From the NCBI RefSeq assembly GCF_030505195.1, contig NZ_CP129672.1, forward strand, positions 1,674,001 to 1,738,000: DNA of 64,000 nt, in the 5' to 3' direction. Position 1 is the stretch's first letter. Each line of letters opens with the position of its first letter. Below are positions 27,335 to 36,105 of this stretch, piece by piece. The translations under genes were made by a program, and so were the position numbers. Origin of the DNA: Comamonas testosteroni. GTDB taxonomy: Bacteria; Pseudomonadota; Gammaproteobacteria; Burkholderiales; Burkholderiaceae_C. The notes beneath the pieces were generated by a model. The model had not been told where the DNA came from. It saw only the letters and a program-made list of their open reading frames with translations, and did no database searches.

Positions 27335-27595
27335 TTAACTTTCTTTCTTGGCCTGCGTAAGCTGCTCATATTTCTTGAACAGCACCTCACGGCTTTCAAT
27401 GTACTCGGGGTTCACCGGTATGCAGGCCACAGGGCAGATCTGCACGCACTGGGGCTCGTCAAAATGGCCCACGCACTCGGTGCACTTGTGCGGATCGATT
27501 TCGTAGAAATCCTCACCCATATAGATGGCATCGTTGGGGCACTCGGGCTCGCACACATCGCAGTTGATGCATTCATCGGTAATCATCAATGCCAT
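27335..27595 (-). CDS. 2x[4Fe-4S] ferredoxin, YfhL type
   Basis: Small electron carrier, 86 aa. First cluster motif CINCDVCEPECP and second CTEC followed by CVQICPVACIP give eight cluster Cys, with the insertion between the second pair that marks the YfhL/FdxA-like subgroup. ATG 27595 is preceded by AGGAG. Partner enzymes are unknown; the gene commonly neighbours pth or coaD in betaproteobacteria. Confidence 0.93.
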   Translation of the reverse strand: MALMITDECINCDVCEPECPNDAIYMGEDFYEIDPHKCTECVGHFDEPQCVQICPVACIPVNPEYIESREVLFKKYEQLTQAKKES

Positions 27596-27770
27596 GTGCC
27601 AGCTCCTGTGCAGTTCTCGGTATCGGCCCACATTATCCCAAGCTCCCCAAGACATGGCAGCGCCCGGGACAAAGCACCCCCCTCTCGGACGCGGCACAAT
27701 TGCCGCTATGCTGCGCAGCACGCAAACCCTGCGTCTGAGCCCACTTCACGATGAAACAACGCCCCACGCC

Positions 27771-28733
27771 ATGAGCATCTTCTTGCTCAAACGCCTGCTC
27801 ACGCTGATCGCCACATTGATCGGTGCCTCCATCGTGGTTTTTGCCGTGCTGGAAGTCCTTCCCGGCGATGCAGCCCAGATGCTCATGGGCCCCGATGCCG
27901 AGCCCGAGGCCGTGGCAGCCATGGCGCAGCAACTGGGCCTGGACCAGCCCGCGCTGACGCGCTACTGGCAGTGGATAGCCGGCCTGCTGCACGGCGACAT
28001 GGGCGACAGCTACGTCTATGGCTCGCCCGTGGCCGAGCTGGTCTGGGAACGCCTTGCGGTCACCGTGCCGCTGGCCATCATGGCCATGTGCATCACCGCC
28101 GTGCTGGCCATTGCTGCGGGCGTGTTTGCGGCCGCCAACCACAAGCGCTGGGGCGATGTGAGCCTCATGGGCCTGGCCCAGATCGGCATTGCCATCCCCA
28201 ACTTCTGGTTTGCGATTCTTTTGATCCTGCTGTTCTCGGTGAAGCTGCAATGGTTCTCGGCAGGCGGCTTTCCGGGCTGGAGCGAGGAGGCCGGCGGCGG
28301 CTTCTGGCCTGCGCTGCAGGCATTGCTGCTGCCTGCTGTTGCGCTGGCCGTGGTGCAGGCCGCCATCCTGGCGCGCATCACCCGCTCTGCGGTGCTGGAG
28401 GTGCTGCGCGAGGACTTTGTACGCACGGCGCGCGCCAAAGGGCTGTCACGCAGTGCGGCGCTCTGGCGTCATGTGCTGCGCAACGCCATGATTCCCGTCA
28501 TCACCGTCATGGGACTGCAGTTCGCCAACCTGCTGGCAGGCACCATCGTGGTGGAGAACGTGTTCTATCTGCCGGGCCTGGGCCGGCTGATCTTTCAATC
28601 CATCTCCAACCGCGACGTGATCGTGGTGCGCAACTGCGTGCTGCTGCTAGCCGCCATGGTGGTGGTGGTGAATTTTGTCGTCGACGTGCTTTATGCCGCC
28701 ATCGACCCCCGCATCAAGGCCGGCGATATATGA
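27771..28733 (+). CDS. dppB: Peptide-type ABC transporter permease (DppB family)
   Basis: Inner-membrane permease, 320 aa, six expected helices. Starts MSIFLLKRLLTLIATLIG; the EAA-type coupling loop is in VRTARAKGLSRSAALWRHVL followed by RNAMIPVITVMG. First gene of a five-gene importer ending with the substrate-binding protein. It overlaps the next gene by 4 bp. The family is clear; the exact cargo (dipeptide, oligopeptide, glutathione, nickel) cannot be read from the permease. Confidence 0.92.
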   Translation: MSIFLLKRLLTLIATLIGASIVVFAVLEVLPGDAAQMLMGPDAEPEAVAAMAQQLGLDQPALTRYWQWIAGLLHGDMGDSYVYGSPVAELVWERLAVTVPLAIMAMCITAVLAIAAGVFAAANHKRWGDVSLMGLAQIGIAIPNFWFAILLILLFSVKLQWFSAGGFPGWSEEAGGGFWPALQALLLPAVALAVVQAAILARITRSAVLEVLREDFVRTARAKGLSRSAALWRHVLRNAMIPVITVMGLQFANLLAGTIVVENVFYLPGLGRLIFQSISNRDVIVVRNCVLLLAAMVVVVNFVVDVLYAAIDPRIKAGDI

Positions 28734-29635
28734 GCAGGCAGACCGATACGCGCGCCAGCGCGGCCCACTACCCGACACGCGCCTTCACGCGTGCACAGCC
28801 CCAGGGCTTTGGCCGACGCGCCCTGCAGCACCGCAGCTTTGTGCTCGGCGCCCTGCTCACGACCTTGCTGATTGCCGCCGCACTGCTGTCTTTTGTCTGG
28901 ACGCCCGGCTCGGCCTATGAAGTGGACATGGACGCCGCCCTGCAGGCCAGCAGCAGCCGGCACTGGCTGGGCACCGACGCCTTCGGGCGCGACACGGCCT
29001 CGCAGATTCTGGTCGGTGCGCGCGCCTCGATTGCCGTGGGCCTGATTGCCGTGGGCATAGGACTGGCGCTGGGCGTGCTGCTGGGCCTTGTCGCCGCCGC
29101 ACGCCGCGGCTGGGTGGAAGAAATCATCATGCGGCTGGCGGACTTCACCTTTGCCTTTCCAGCCCTGCTCTCGGCCATCATGCTCACAGCCGTGTTCGGA
29201 GCCGGCATGGTCAATGCCATCATTGCCATCGGCATCTTCAACATCCCCACCTTTGCGCGCATCACCCGCGCCTCGGCCAATGCCATCTGGGCCCGCGACT
29301 ACGTGCTGGCCGCGCGCGCCTGCGGCAAAAGCCGCAGTGCCATCACGGTGCAGCATGTGCTGCCCAATATTGCTGCCGTGCTGGTCGTGCAGGCCACCAT
29401 TCAGTTTGCGCTGGCCATTCTGGCCGAGGCCGCCCTATCCTATCTGGGGCTGGGCACGCAGCCGCCCCAGCCATCCTGGGGGCGCATGCTCAGCGAAGCC
29501 CAGACCCTGATGTTCCAGGCGCCGCTGCTGGCCGTCTGGCCCGGCCTGGCAATCGCCTTGTCGGTGCTGGGTCTGAACCTGCTGGGCGACGGTCTGCGCG
29601 ACCTGCTGGACCCCCGACTGACACGCGAGCGCTAA
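28730..29635 (+). CDS. dppC: Peptide-type ABC transporter permease (DppC family)
   Basis: Second permease, 301 aa. Starts in an ATGA overlap with dppB. One helix near residues 37-57, then HWLGTDAFGRDTASQILVGA (the DppC signature region), helices, and the coupling loop YVLAARACGKSRSAITVQHV, with SYLGLGTQPPQPSWGRML near the end. Pairs with the DppB-type protein. Confidence 0.92.
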   Translation: MSRQTDTRASAAHYPTRAFTRAQPQGFGRRALQHRSFVLGALLTTLLIAAALLSFVWTPGSAYEVDMDAALQASSSRHWLGTDAFGRDTASQILVGARASIAVGLIAVGIGLALGVLLGLVAAARRGWVEEIIMRLADFTFAFPALLSAIMLTAVFGAGMVNAIIAIGIFNIPTFARITRASANAIWARDYVLAARACGKSRSAITVQHVLPNIAAVLVVQATIQFALAILAEAALSYLGLGTQPPQPSWGRMLSEAQTLMFQAPLLAVWPGLAIALSVLGLNLLGDGLRDLLDPRLTRER

Positions 29636-29653
29636 TGCGTAGGGATACCGACC

Positions 29654-30682
29654 ATGGCTTTGCTTGAAGTCTCCAGCCTCACCATCAATTTGCAGACCCA
29701 TCGCGGCCGTGCCCAGGCCGTGCGCGATGTGAGCTTCACGCTGGAGCGCGGTGCCACACTGGGCCTGATCGGCGAGTCGGGCTGCGGCAAATCGCTGACG
29801 GCATTGGCGCTGATGGGCCTGCTGCCCGAGCACGCGCAAGTGGACGGCAGCATCCAGCTGGACGGCCAGGAACTGCTGGGCCTGAGCGAGCGCCAGCTCT
29901 GCGCCCTGCGCGGCAACCGCATGGCCATGGTGTTTCAGGAGCCCATGAGCGCCCTCAACCCCGTGCACAGCATCGGCCGCCAGGTCGCAGAGCCGCTGCG
30001 GCTTCATCAGGGAATGAGCCGCGCCCAGGCCCGCGCCCGCGCCACCGAGCTGCTGGAGCGGGTGGGCATTGCGCAGGCCGCACAGCGGCTCGATGAATAT
30101 CCGCACCAGTTCTCCGGCGGCCAGCGCCAGCGCATCATGATTGCCATGGCACTGGCCTGCGGCCCCGATCTGCTGGTGGCCGACGAGCCCACCACCGCTC
30201 TGGATGTGACGGTTCAGCAGCGCATTCTGGATCTGCTGCAGGAGCTGGTGGCCGAGCACTCCATGGCGCTGGTTCTCATCAGCCATGATCTGGGCGTGAT
30301 TGCCCAGAATGCGGAGCAGCTGCTGGTCATGTATGGCGGCACCGTGGTCGAGTCCGGCATGACGGAAGCGGTGTTCGCCAGGCGCGCCCACCCCTATACG
30401 CGCGGCCTGTTTGCTGCACGCCCGCAACTGCACGCCACAGAAGGTACAGCCCATCTGCCCACCATCGCCGGAGCCGTGCCAGAGCTCGTGGATCTGCCCG
30501 CAGGCTGCCCATTTGCGGGCCGCTGCGCCCACACCCAGGACGACTGCTATGTGCAGCGCCCCCAGCCGCGCACGCTGCACCAGCCCAGCGTGGCGGCACC
30601 GGCCTCTCTGGCTTCCTGGCGCAAGCCCCATATGGCACGCTGCCTGTATGAACAGGTGCTGACGGCAGGAGCCAAGACATGA
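29654..30682 (+). CDS. dppD: Peptide-type ABC transporter ATPase (DppD family)
   Basis: 342 aa ATPase. Walker A GESGCGKS, signature FSGGQRQR, Walker B LLVADEP with D-loop TALDV, switch His in LISHDLG. The C-terminal oligopeptide-transporter extension includes the Cys-rich stretch CPFAGRCAHTQDDC, typical of DppD/OppD. Overlaps the next gene by 4 bp. Confidence 0.94.
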   Translation: MALLEVSSLTINLQTHRGRAQAVRDVSFTLERGATLGLIGESGCGKSLTALALMGLLPEHAQVDGSIQLDGQELLGLSERQLCALRGNRMAMVFQEPMSALNPVHSIGRQVAEPLRLHQGMSRAQARARATELLERVGIAQAAQRLDEYPHQFSGGQRQRIMIAMALACGPDLLVADEPTTALDVTVQQRILDLLQELVAEHSMALVLISHDLGVIAQNAEQLLVMYGGTVVESGMTEAVFARRAHPYTRGLFAARPQLHATEGTAHLPTIAGAVPELVDLPAGCPFAGRCAHTQDDCYVQRPQPRTLHQPSVAAPASLASWRKPHMARCLYEQVLTAGAKT

Positions 30683-31509
30683 TCAAGCCGGCCGAAACTT
30701 CTGAAACAGGAACCAGCGGCGCAGTCTTGCTGAGGGTTAGCGACCTGAAACGCGCCTATTCACGCCCCCGCACATCGCTGTGGCACAAGCCCGAGCCGCT
30801 GCAGGCACTGCGCGGCGTGAGCTTTGAATTGCCAGCGGGACAGAACCTGGGCGTGGTCGGCGAATCGGGTTCCGGCAAGTCCACACTGGCGCGCCTGGTC
30901 ATGGCGCTGGACCGTCCCAGCGAAGGCAGGGTGGAACTGCTGGGCCGCAATCTGCACCGCCTCTGCGAACAGGAACTGCGCGCCGCGCGGCGCGACTTCC
31001 AGATGGTGTTTCAGGACCCCTATGGATCGCTGGACCCGCGCATGACAGTGGAAGCCATCGTCAGCGAGCCTTTGGGAACGACTCATGAAAAGCTCACTCG
31101 CCCTGCCAGACGCCAGCAGGTGATGAGCGTGCTTGACCAGGTGGGTCTGCGCGCACAGGACGCCGACAAATATCCGCACGAGTTCTCCGGCGGCCAACGC
31201 CAGCGCATTGCCATTGCCCGCGCTCTGATTACCCGCCCCCGCCTGATCGTGGCCGACGAGCCGGTCAGCGCGCTCGACGTCTCGGTGCAGGCCCAGGTGC
31301 TCAATCTCATGCAGGACTTGCAACGCGAGCTGGGCCTGTCCTATCTGTTCATCAGTCATGACCTGGCCGTGGTCCAGCATGTCTGCGATCAGGTCATCGT
31401 GCTCCATCAGGGTGAAGTGGTGGAGCGCGGCACACCGCGCAAGCTGTTCTCCGCCCCCGAGCACCCCTATACCCAGGCCTTGGTCAAGGCCGCACCGCGG
31501 GTCATCTGA
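30679..31509 (+). CDS. dppF: Peptide-type ABC transporter ATPase (DppF family)
   Basis: 276 aa ATPase. Walker A GESGSGKST, Q-loop MVFQDPYGSLDPRMTV, signature FSGGQRQR, Walker B LIVADEPVSALDV, LFISHDLAVVQHV. It stops soon after HPYTQALVKAAP, so it is shorter than E. coli DppF (334 aa) and lacks the Cys-rich C-terminal extension present in its partner. ATGA overlap with dppD. Confidence 0.93.
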   Translation: MIKPAETSETGTSGAVLLRVSDLKRAYSRPRTSLWHKPEPLQALRGVSFELPAGQNLGVVGESGSGKSTLARLVMALDRPSEGRVELLGRNLHRLCEQELRAARRDFQMVFQDPYGSLDPRMTVEAIVSEPLGTTHEKLTRPARRQQVMSVLDQVGLRAQDADKYPHEFSGGQRQRIAIARALITRPRLIVADEPVSALDVSVQAQVLNLMQDLQRELGLSYLFISHDLAVVQHVCDQVIVLHQGEVVERGTPRKLFSAPEHPYTQALVKAAPRVI

Positions 31510-31680
31510 ACCGGTCCGGCAAACAGTTGTTCACACTCGCAGCAGCGATATGCTGTCGACCACAGCAAAGCCTGCTCCGACTGGTGTAAAAACGCATATG
31601 AAACAAGTCCGCTTCCCGCGATGACTTGCAGCGCTTTTGATGGCCCCACGCGGCCAGCCCCCCCATCGGAGACTTTGTTG

Positions 31681-33168
31681 ATGCTCAATCGCCGCTCCTT
31701 GCTGGCCAGCTCGGCTGCCAGCTTGCCCTTGTTCGCCGCCTGGCCTGCCCTGGCCCAGGCCAAGAAAGACAGCGTCACGCTGGCCATGACGCTGGAGCCG
31801 CCAGGACTGGACCCCACGGCCGGGGCTGCCTCCTCGATAGCCGAAGTCGTGCTCTACAACGTGTTTGAGACGCTGACCAAGATCAACTCCGACGGCAGCG
31901 TCTCGCCTCTGCTGGCCGAAAGCTGGGAAGTCTCGTCCGATCTCAAGACCTACACCTTTCGCCTGCGCAAGGATGTGAAGTTCCACAACGGCGAGCCCTT
32001 CAACGCTGCCGCCGTCAAGTTCTCGTTCGACCGCGCAGCCGCCGACAAAAGCACCAACAAGGACAAGCGCACCTTTGCCAATCTGAGCACCAAAGTCGCC
32101 GACGAGCACACGGTGGTGCTGACCAACCAGGAGATCGATCCCGACTTTCTGTTCATGATGGGTCAGGCAACCTCCATCGTTGTCGAACCCAAGAGCGCCG
32201 CCACCAACGCCAGCAAGCCCGTGGGCACCGGCCCCTACCAGCTGGCAGCCTGGGCCAAGGGCGCATCGGTCACGCTGGCTGCCTGGCCCGGCTATCGCTC
32301 GGCACAGAGCATTCGCATCAAGCGCGCCGTGTTCCGCTTCATTCCCGACCCTGCGGCACAAGTGGCAGCCCTGCTGGCCGGCGATGTCGATGCCTTCCCG
32401 CGCGTCTCGCCGCGCAGCGTGCCTCAGTTCAAAGCCAATGCCCGCTTTCAGGTGGTGGTGAGCAACTCGCGCGCCAAGACCATTCTGGCCATCAACAATG
32501 CGCGAAAACCACTCAACGATATTCGCGTGCGCCGTGCCATTGCCGCTGCCATCGATCGCAAGGCCGTGATTGCCGGTGCCGCCGATGGCTATGGCGCGCC
32601 CATCGGCAGCTACTATGTGCCCACCGCCTTTGGCTATGTGGACACCACGGGCATCAACCCCTTTGACCTGGAAAAAGCCAAGGCCCTGATGGCTGAAGCA
32701 GGCGTCAAGACCCCGCTGACGCTGACCATGACGCTGCCGCCAGCGCCCTATGCGCGCCAAGGCGGTGAGCTGATTGCAGCCCAGCTGGCCAAGATCGGTA
32801 TCCAGCTCAAGCTGCAGAATGTGGAATGGGCACAGTGGCTGTCGGGCACCTACACCAACAGGAACTACGACCTGACCATCATTTCGCATGTGGAGCCGTT
32901 TGATCTGGGCAACTTTGCCAAGCCCGATTACTACTGGGGCTACCAGTCCCAGGAATTCAACGAACTTTTCGACAAGATCAAGCACACACCGCGCCCCGCC
33001 GACCGCGCACGCCTGCTTGGCGATGCACAGCGCCTGCTGGCGCATGATTCGGTACACGGCTTTCTCTACACCCCGCAGTGGGTGACCGTGGCGAACCAGA
33101 AGCTGCGCGGGCTGTGGAAGGACATGCCGGTGTTTGTCAATGACTTGTCTGCCCTATCCTGGGGCTAG
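31681..33168 (+). CDS. dppA: Peptide-type ABC transporter substrate-binding protein
   Basis: Periplasmic SBP_bac_5 protein, 495 aa. Signal peptide after MLNRRSLLASS, cleaved after ALAQA. LEPPGLDPTAGAASSIAEV, ESWEVSSDLKTYTFRLRKDV, FHNGEPFNAAAVKFSFDR and VGTGPYQLAAW are classic cluster-C motifs. GGAG lies 9 bp before ATG 31681. The 171-bp gap after dppF shows no gene. It is last, not first, in the operon, and directly followed by a GC-rich repeat. Confidence 0.93.
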   Translation: MLNRRSLLASSAASLPLFAAWPALAQAKKDSVTLAMTLEPPGLDPTAGAASSIAEVVLYNVFETLTKINSDGSVSPLLAESWEVSSDLKTYTFRLRKDVKFHNGEPFNAAAVKFSFDRAAADKSTNKDKRTFANLSTKVADEHTVVLTNQEIDPDFLFMMGQATSIVVEPKSAATNASKPVGTGPYQLAAWAKGASVTLAAWPGYRSAQSIRIKRAVFRFIPDPAAQVAALLAGDVDAFPRVSPRSVPQFKANARFQVVVSNSRAKTILAINNARKPLNDIRVRRAIAAAIDRKAVIAGAADGYGAPIGSYYVPTAFGYVDTTGINPFDLEKAKALMAEAGVKTPLTLTMTLPPAPYARQGGELIAAQLAKIGIQLKLQNVEWAQWLSGTYTNRNYDLTIISHVEPFDLGNFAKPDYYWGYQSQEFNELFDKIKHTPRPADRARLLGDAQRLLAHDSVHGFLYTPQWVTVANQKLRGLWKDMPVFVNDLSALSWG

Positions 33169-33171
33169 AGC

Positions 33172-33322
33172 ATCCCCCTGAGGCGCTACGCGCCTTCCCC
33201 CCAGCCGAGCGCCCCTGTCTCTACGTGCTTCGCACCATGGGAGAGGGACGGCAGCAGCCTCGCTGCAGGGCGGTTTTGGGGCCGCCCAGGCCTTGCTCGC
33301 GGCCCCTTTGCTGGGGCGCGCC
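33172..33322 (+). repeat. GC-rich 3'-end repeat (CCCCCTGAG family), copy a
   Basis: CCCCCTGAGGCGCTACGCGC begins 6 bp after the dppA stop. GGCGC-TAC-GCGCC is a hairpin. Blocks CCTCGCTGCAGGGCGG and GGCCTTGCTCGCGGCCCC follow, as in other copies. The orientation matches the gene upstream. Confidence 0.7.
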
Positions 33323-33342
33323 AGTGTTGAGAGTGTTTGCCT

Positions 33343-33990
33343 CTAGCGCTGCACCATCACAAGACGAAGTGCGAGCGCACCGAAGACGGTGGCAGCGATG
33401 CGGTTAAGCCAGTGCTGGGCGCGGGCGGAGCGCTGCAGGATCTGGCCAAAGAGCCCAGAGAAACAGGCAATAGAGCCAAAGACCAGCCAGGCTGCCGCCA
33501 TGAAGACGCTGCCCAGCACCATGATCTGCACTGGCACGCTGCCGCGAGCGGGGTCGGTGAACTGGGGCAAAAAGGCCAGAAAGAAAATCAGCACCTTGGG
33601 GTTGCTCAGGTTCATGACCACGCCTTTGCCCACCCAGCCCATGGCGGAGCGCAGAGTCAACACATCGCGCTGCTCCTGCGCCCTGGCACTTTCTTCCACG
33701 CTGACGGGCGCATGCCATGCGCCCCAGGCCAGATAGACCAGATAGGCGGCGCCGCAGAGCTTGAGCGCCGTGAACAGCATGGGCGATGTCGCCACCACGG
33801 CCGCCAGCCCCAGCGCCACGGCGGCCGTATGTCCGACAATGCCCAGACACAGGCCCAGCACGACGCACAGCCCCACGCGCCAGCCGCGCTGGGCCGATTG
33901 CACCAGCACAAACAGATTGTCGGGGCCGGGGCTCAGGCCCAGCAGCAGGGCCACGCCAAAGAATGTGATCAGGACTTCCCAAGTCGGCAT
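33343..33990 (-). CDS. LysE-family translocator
   Basis: Inner-membrane amino-acid exporter family (LysE/RhtB), 215 aa, about six helices. The N-terminal family signature is in FFGVALLLGLSPGPDNLFVL; GKGVVMNLSNPKVLIFFLAFL is the second conserved block. Next to an EamA transporter on the same strand (78 bp apart). The exported substrate is not predictable. Confidence 0.9.
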   Translation of the reverse strand: MPTWEVLITFFGVALLLGLSPGPDNLFVLVQSAQRGWRVGLCVVLGLCLGIVGHTAAVALGLAAVVATSPMLFTALKLCGAAYLVYLAWGAWHAPVSVEESARAQEQRDVLTLRSAMGWVGKGVVMNLSNPKVLIFFLAFLPQFTDPARGSVPVQIMVLGSVFMAAAWLVFGSIACFSGLFGQILQRSARAQHWLNRIAATVFGALALRLVMVQR

Positions 33991-34068
33991 TGTCAGCTCT
34001 CTTCAAAAAAATGGCAGCGTGCGATTCAACGGCAAAGCCTGCAGGCCCGCCTGGGCCGGCCGCCCGCT

Positions 34069-34959
34069 TCAACCCAGGCCCAGCGCCGTCACGCCCAGGG
34101 CAATCATGACGGCCCCTGCAATGCGCAGGGCGCGGTCGCCCTCGCCCAGCAGCCTGCCGCCGATCAGGGCCGCGAACAGCATGGACACCTCGCGCGCAGG
34201 AGCAACGTGAGAGATGGGTGCGCTTTGCACTGCATAGAGCACCAGCACGTAGGCAATCGGGCTGAAGAAGGCCACCAAGGCTGCATGGCGCCATTGCAGA
34301 CGCCACAGGCGCTTGGTCTCGGGCCAATCCCGGGCGGCCAGCGGGGCCAGAATCACCAGGCGGATCAGGTTGCCCACATAGTCCACCAGAATTGGCGACA
34401 TCAGCAGCACCTTGACGGCATAGCTGTCCACCACCGTATAGCTGGCAATGAACATGCCCGTCAGCAGGCCATAGTAGAGACCCGCGAGCACACGCTGGCG
34501 CGCCTCGGCGTTCTGCCCTTCGCGGATGGTGATGATCATCCGCGGGCCGCCCGCAATCAAGAACACGCCCAGCACCACGCCCGCAATGCCGGCAGCCCCC
34601 AGCGTGGAGATCTGCTCCCCCAAAAACATCACCGCCACCAGCGACGAGATCAGCGGCCCGCTGCCGCGCGCCAGCGGATAGACCACCGTCAGGTCGGCCA
34701 CGCGATAGCCGCGCAGCAGCACCACGAAATAAGCCACATGCAGCACGGCGCTGGCGGTGACGAACGCCCACTCCATCCAGCCCCAGTGCTGCACCACATC
34801 CTTGCCCAGCCACCAGCCCAGCGGCAGCCAGATGATGGCGTTGCAGATGGCGGTGTAGAGCGAGAAGCGGGCGTCTCCACCCGCCTTCTTGGCCACGATG
34901 TTCCAGCCCGAATGGATCAGGCCGGCCAGGATGATGAGAGTGAACGCTTGCAGGGACAT
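34069..34959 (-). CDS. EamA/DMT-family transporter
   Basis: 296 aa, ten predicted helices in two EamA repeats (first ends near LGVFLIAG, second ends LRIAGAVMIALGVTALGLG). Conserved PLARGSGPLISSLVAVMFLGE and the matching VAPAREVSMLFAALIGGRLLGE mark the two halves. Drug/metabolite exporter superfamily; substrate unknown. Confidence 0.9.
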   Translation of the reverse strand: MSLQAFTLIILAGLIHSGWNIVAKKAGGDARFSLYTAICNAIIWLPLGWWLGKDVVQHWGWMEWAFVTASAVLHVAYFVVLLRGYRVADLTVVYPLARGSGPLISSLVAVMFLGEQISTLGAAGIAGVVLGVFLIAGGPRMIITIREGQNAEARQRVLAGLYYGLLTGMFIASYTVVDSYAVKVLLMSPILVDYVGNLIRLVILAPLAARDWPETKRLWRLQWRHAALVAFFSPIAYVLVLYAVQSAPISHVAPAREVSMLFAALIGGRLLGEGDRALRIAGAVMIALGVTALGLG

Positions 34960-34973
34960 AGGAGCCGAAAATG

Positions 34974-35002
34974 CAAAAGGCCGCGCGACGCGCAGCCTTT
35001 TG
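34974..35002 (-). terminator. Hairpin between folE and the EamA gene
   Basis: CAAAAGGC and GCCTTTTG enclose an imperfect inner CGCG/CGCG stem. On the minus strand it ends GCCTTTTGCATTTT, a plausible terminator for folE. Confidence 0.6.
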
Positions 35003-35075
35003 AAAAGAAAAGTTCAGTTGCTCATCTGGCCGAACATGGCCAGTGCTTGATGTGACTGGCGCAGCACATGTGAGG

Positions 35076-35152
35076 GACGCCAAGCAAGGGCCGCCCCGCA
35101 GCAAAGGCGTCGTCCCCCCCTGGGGGAAGGCGCGAAGCGCCACAGGGGGATC
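35076..35152 (-). repeat. GC-rich 3'-end repeat, copy b
   Basis: Read on the minus strand, CCCCCTGTGGCGCTTCGCGC starts 5 bp after the folE stop, with hairpin GGCGC-TTC-GCGCC, then GGGGGGGACGACGCC and CGGCCCTTGCTTGGCG. Same orientation relative to its gene as copy a. Confidence 0.7.
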
Positions 35153-35154
35153 AT

Positions 35155-35877
35155 TTACTTTCGAGCCGCTATGAGCGAGAGGAATTCGCGGCGCAGTTCG
35201 GAGTTGGTGAGGAATGCGCCGCGCATGACGGAGTTCAGCATTTTGGAATCCATCTCGCGCACGCCGCGCCAGGACATGCAGAAATGCGAGGCTTCCATGA
35301 CCACGGCCAGCCCGTCGGGTCGGGTCTTGTCCATGATCAGGTCGGCCAGCTGGATGATGGCCTCTTCCTGGATCTGCGGGCGACCCATGATCCAGTCCAC
35401 CAGACGCGCGTACTTGGACAGACCGATCACATTGGTGTTCTTGTTGGGCAGCACGCCCACCCAGATCTTGCCGATCACGGGACACAGGTGGTGGCTGCAG
35501 GCGCTGCGCACGGTGATCGGGCCGACGATCATCAGCTCGTTCAGATGCTCGGCGTTGGGAAATTCGGTGATGGCCGGCTGATGCACATAACGGCCGCGGA
35601 ACACTTCGTTCACATACATCTTGGCCACACGGCGGGCCGTGGCGCGCGTGTTGTGGTCATGCACGGTGTCGATGACCATGGAGTCGAGCACGCCCTGCAT
35701 CTTCTCCTGCACCTCGTCCAGCAGCTTCTCCAGCTCGCCGGGCTCAATGAATTCGGCAATGTTGTCGTTGGCGTGAAAACGTTTGTTAGCTGCCTGCAAC
35801 CGCTCGCGGATCTTGACCGAAACGGGTGTTCCTTCGGCTGAGTGGTCTTTTTTCATGTCGGCGAGATCTCTGAACAT
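35155..35877 (-). CDS. folE: GTP cyclohydrolase I
   Basis: Converts GTP to dihydroneopterin triphosphate, the first step toward folate. 240 aa. Zinc/catalytic motifs VRSACSHHLCPVIGK and MEASHFCMSWRGV, plus LSKYARLVDWIMGRPQIQE. The first ATG is 35877; an internal ATG at 35856 (MKKDHSAEG) would remove seven residues and neither has a strong ribosome site. NudB, which acts on the product, is encoded 1 kb upstream on the same strand. Confidence 0.97.
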   Translation of the reverse strand: MFRDLADMKKDHSAEGTPVSVKIRERLQAANKRFHANDNIAEFIEPGELEKLLDEVQEKMQGVLDSMVIDTVHDHNTRATARRVAKMYVNEVFRGRYVHQPAITEFPNAEHLNELMIVGPITVRSACSHHLCPVIGKIWVGVLPNKNTNVIGLSKYARLVDWIMGRPQIQEEAIIQLADLIMDKTRPDGLAVVMEASHFCMSWRGVREMDSKMLNSVMRGAFLTNSELRREFLSLIAARK

Positions 35878-35942
35878 TCAAGAATGGTACCAGTGAATCA
35901 ACTTCCCGAAGCCACAAAGGATTTGCCGTCCAGATGCACATT

Positions 35943-35987
35943 TACAAGGCTTTGGAAGCTATGGTTTCAGGAGCAATCTCAAAATAG
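35943..35987. repeat. AT-rich intergenic repeat, ATAGC/GCGCTT family
   Basis: ACAAGGCTTTGGAAGCTATG followed by GTTTCAGGAG matches the copy at 46141-46172 closely and shares GCTATGGTTT with the copy at 5700. It lies between folE and the EEP gene. Confidence 0.55.
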
Positions 35988-36009
35988 GCATGCACCCGAG
36001 CAGAGACAG

Positions 36010-36105
36010 CGAGCAAGCGCCGCCGCGCGGCGAGGCTGTCGCGCCTTCCCGAGCCGCGAGAGAGGCAAAGGCGCGGAGCCGCCCGGGCAAAGCGCCTCAG
36101 GGGCG
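36010..36105 (-). repeat. GC-rich 3'-end repeat, copy c (degenerate)
   Basis: On the minus strand CGCCCCTGAGGCGCTTTGCC begins right after the stop of the EEP-family gene; later blocks CTCTCTCGCGGCTCGG and GCGGCGCTTGCTCG follow. More diverged than the other copies but in the same relative position and orientation. Confidence 0.55.

Noticed and set aside
33172-33342. Short ORF and possible gene remnant in the gap after dppA
   Set aside because: The sequence is a copy of the GC-rich intergenic repeat; open frames in it are not conserved between copies.
33337-35485. Long overlapping frames on both strands across the LysE, EamA and folE genes
   Set aside because: They run through several genes and a repeat; compositions are those of GC-rich shadow frames.
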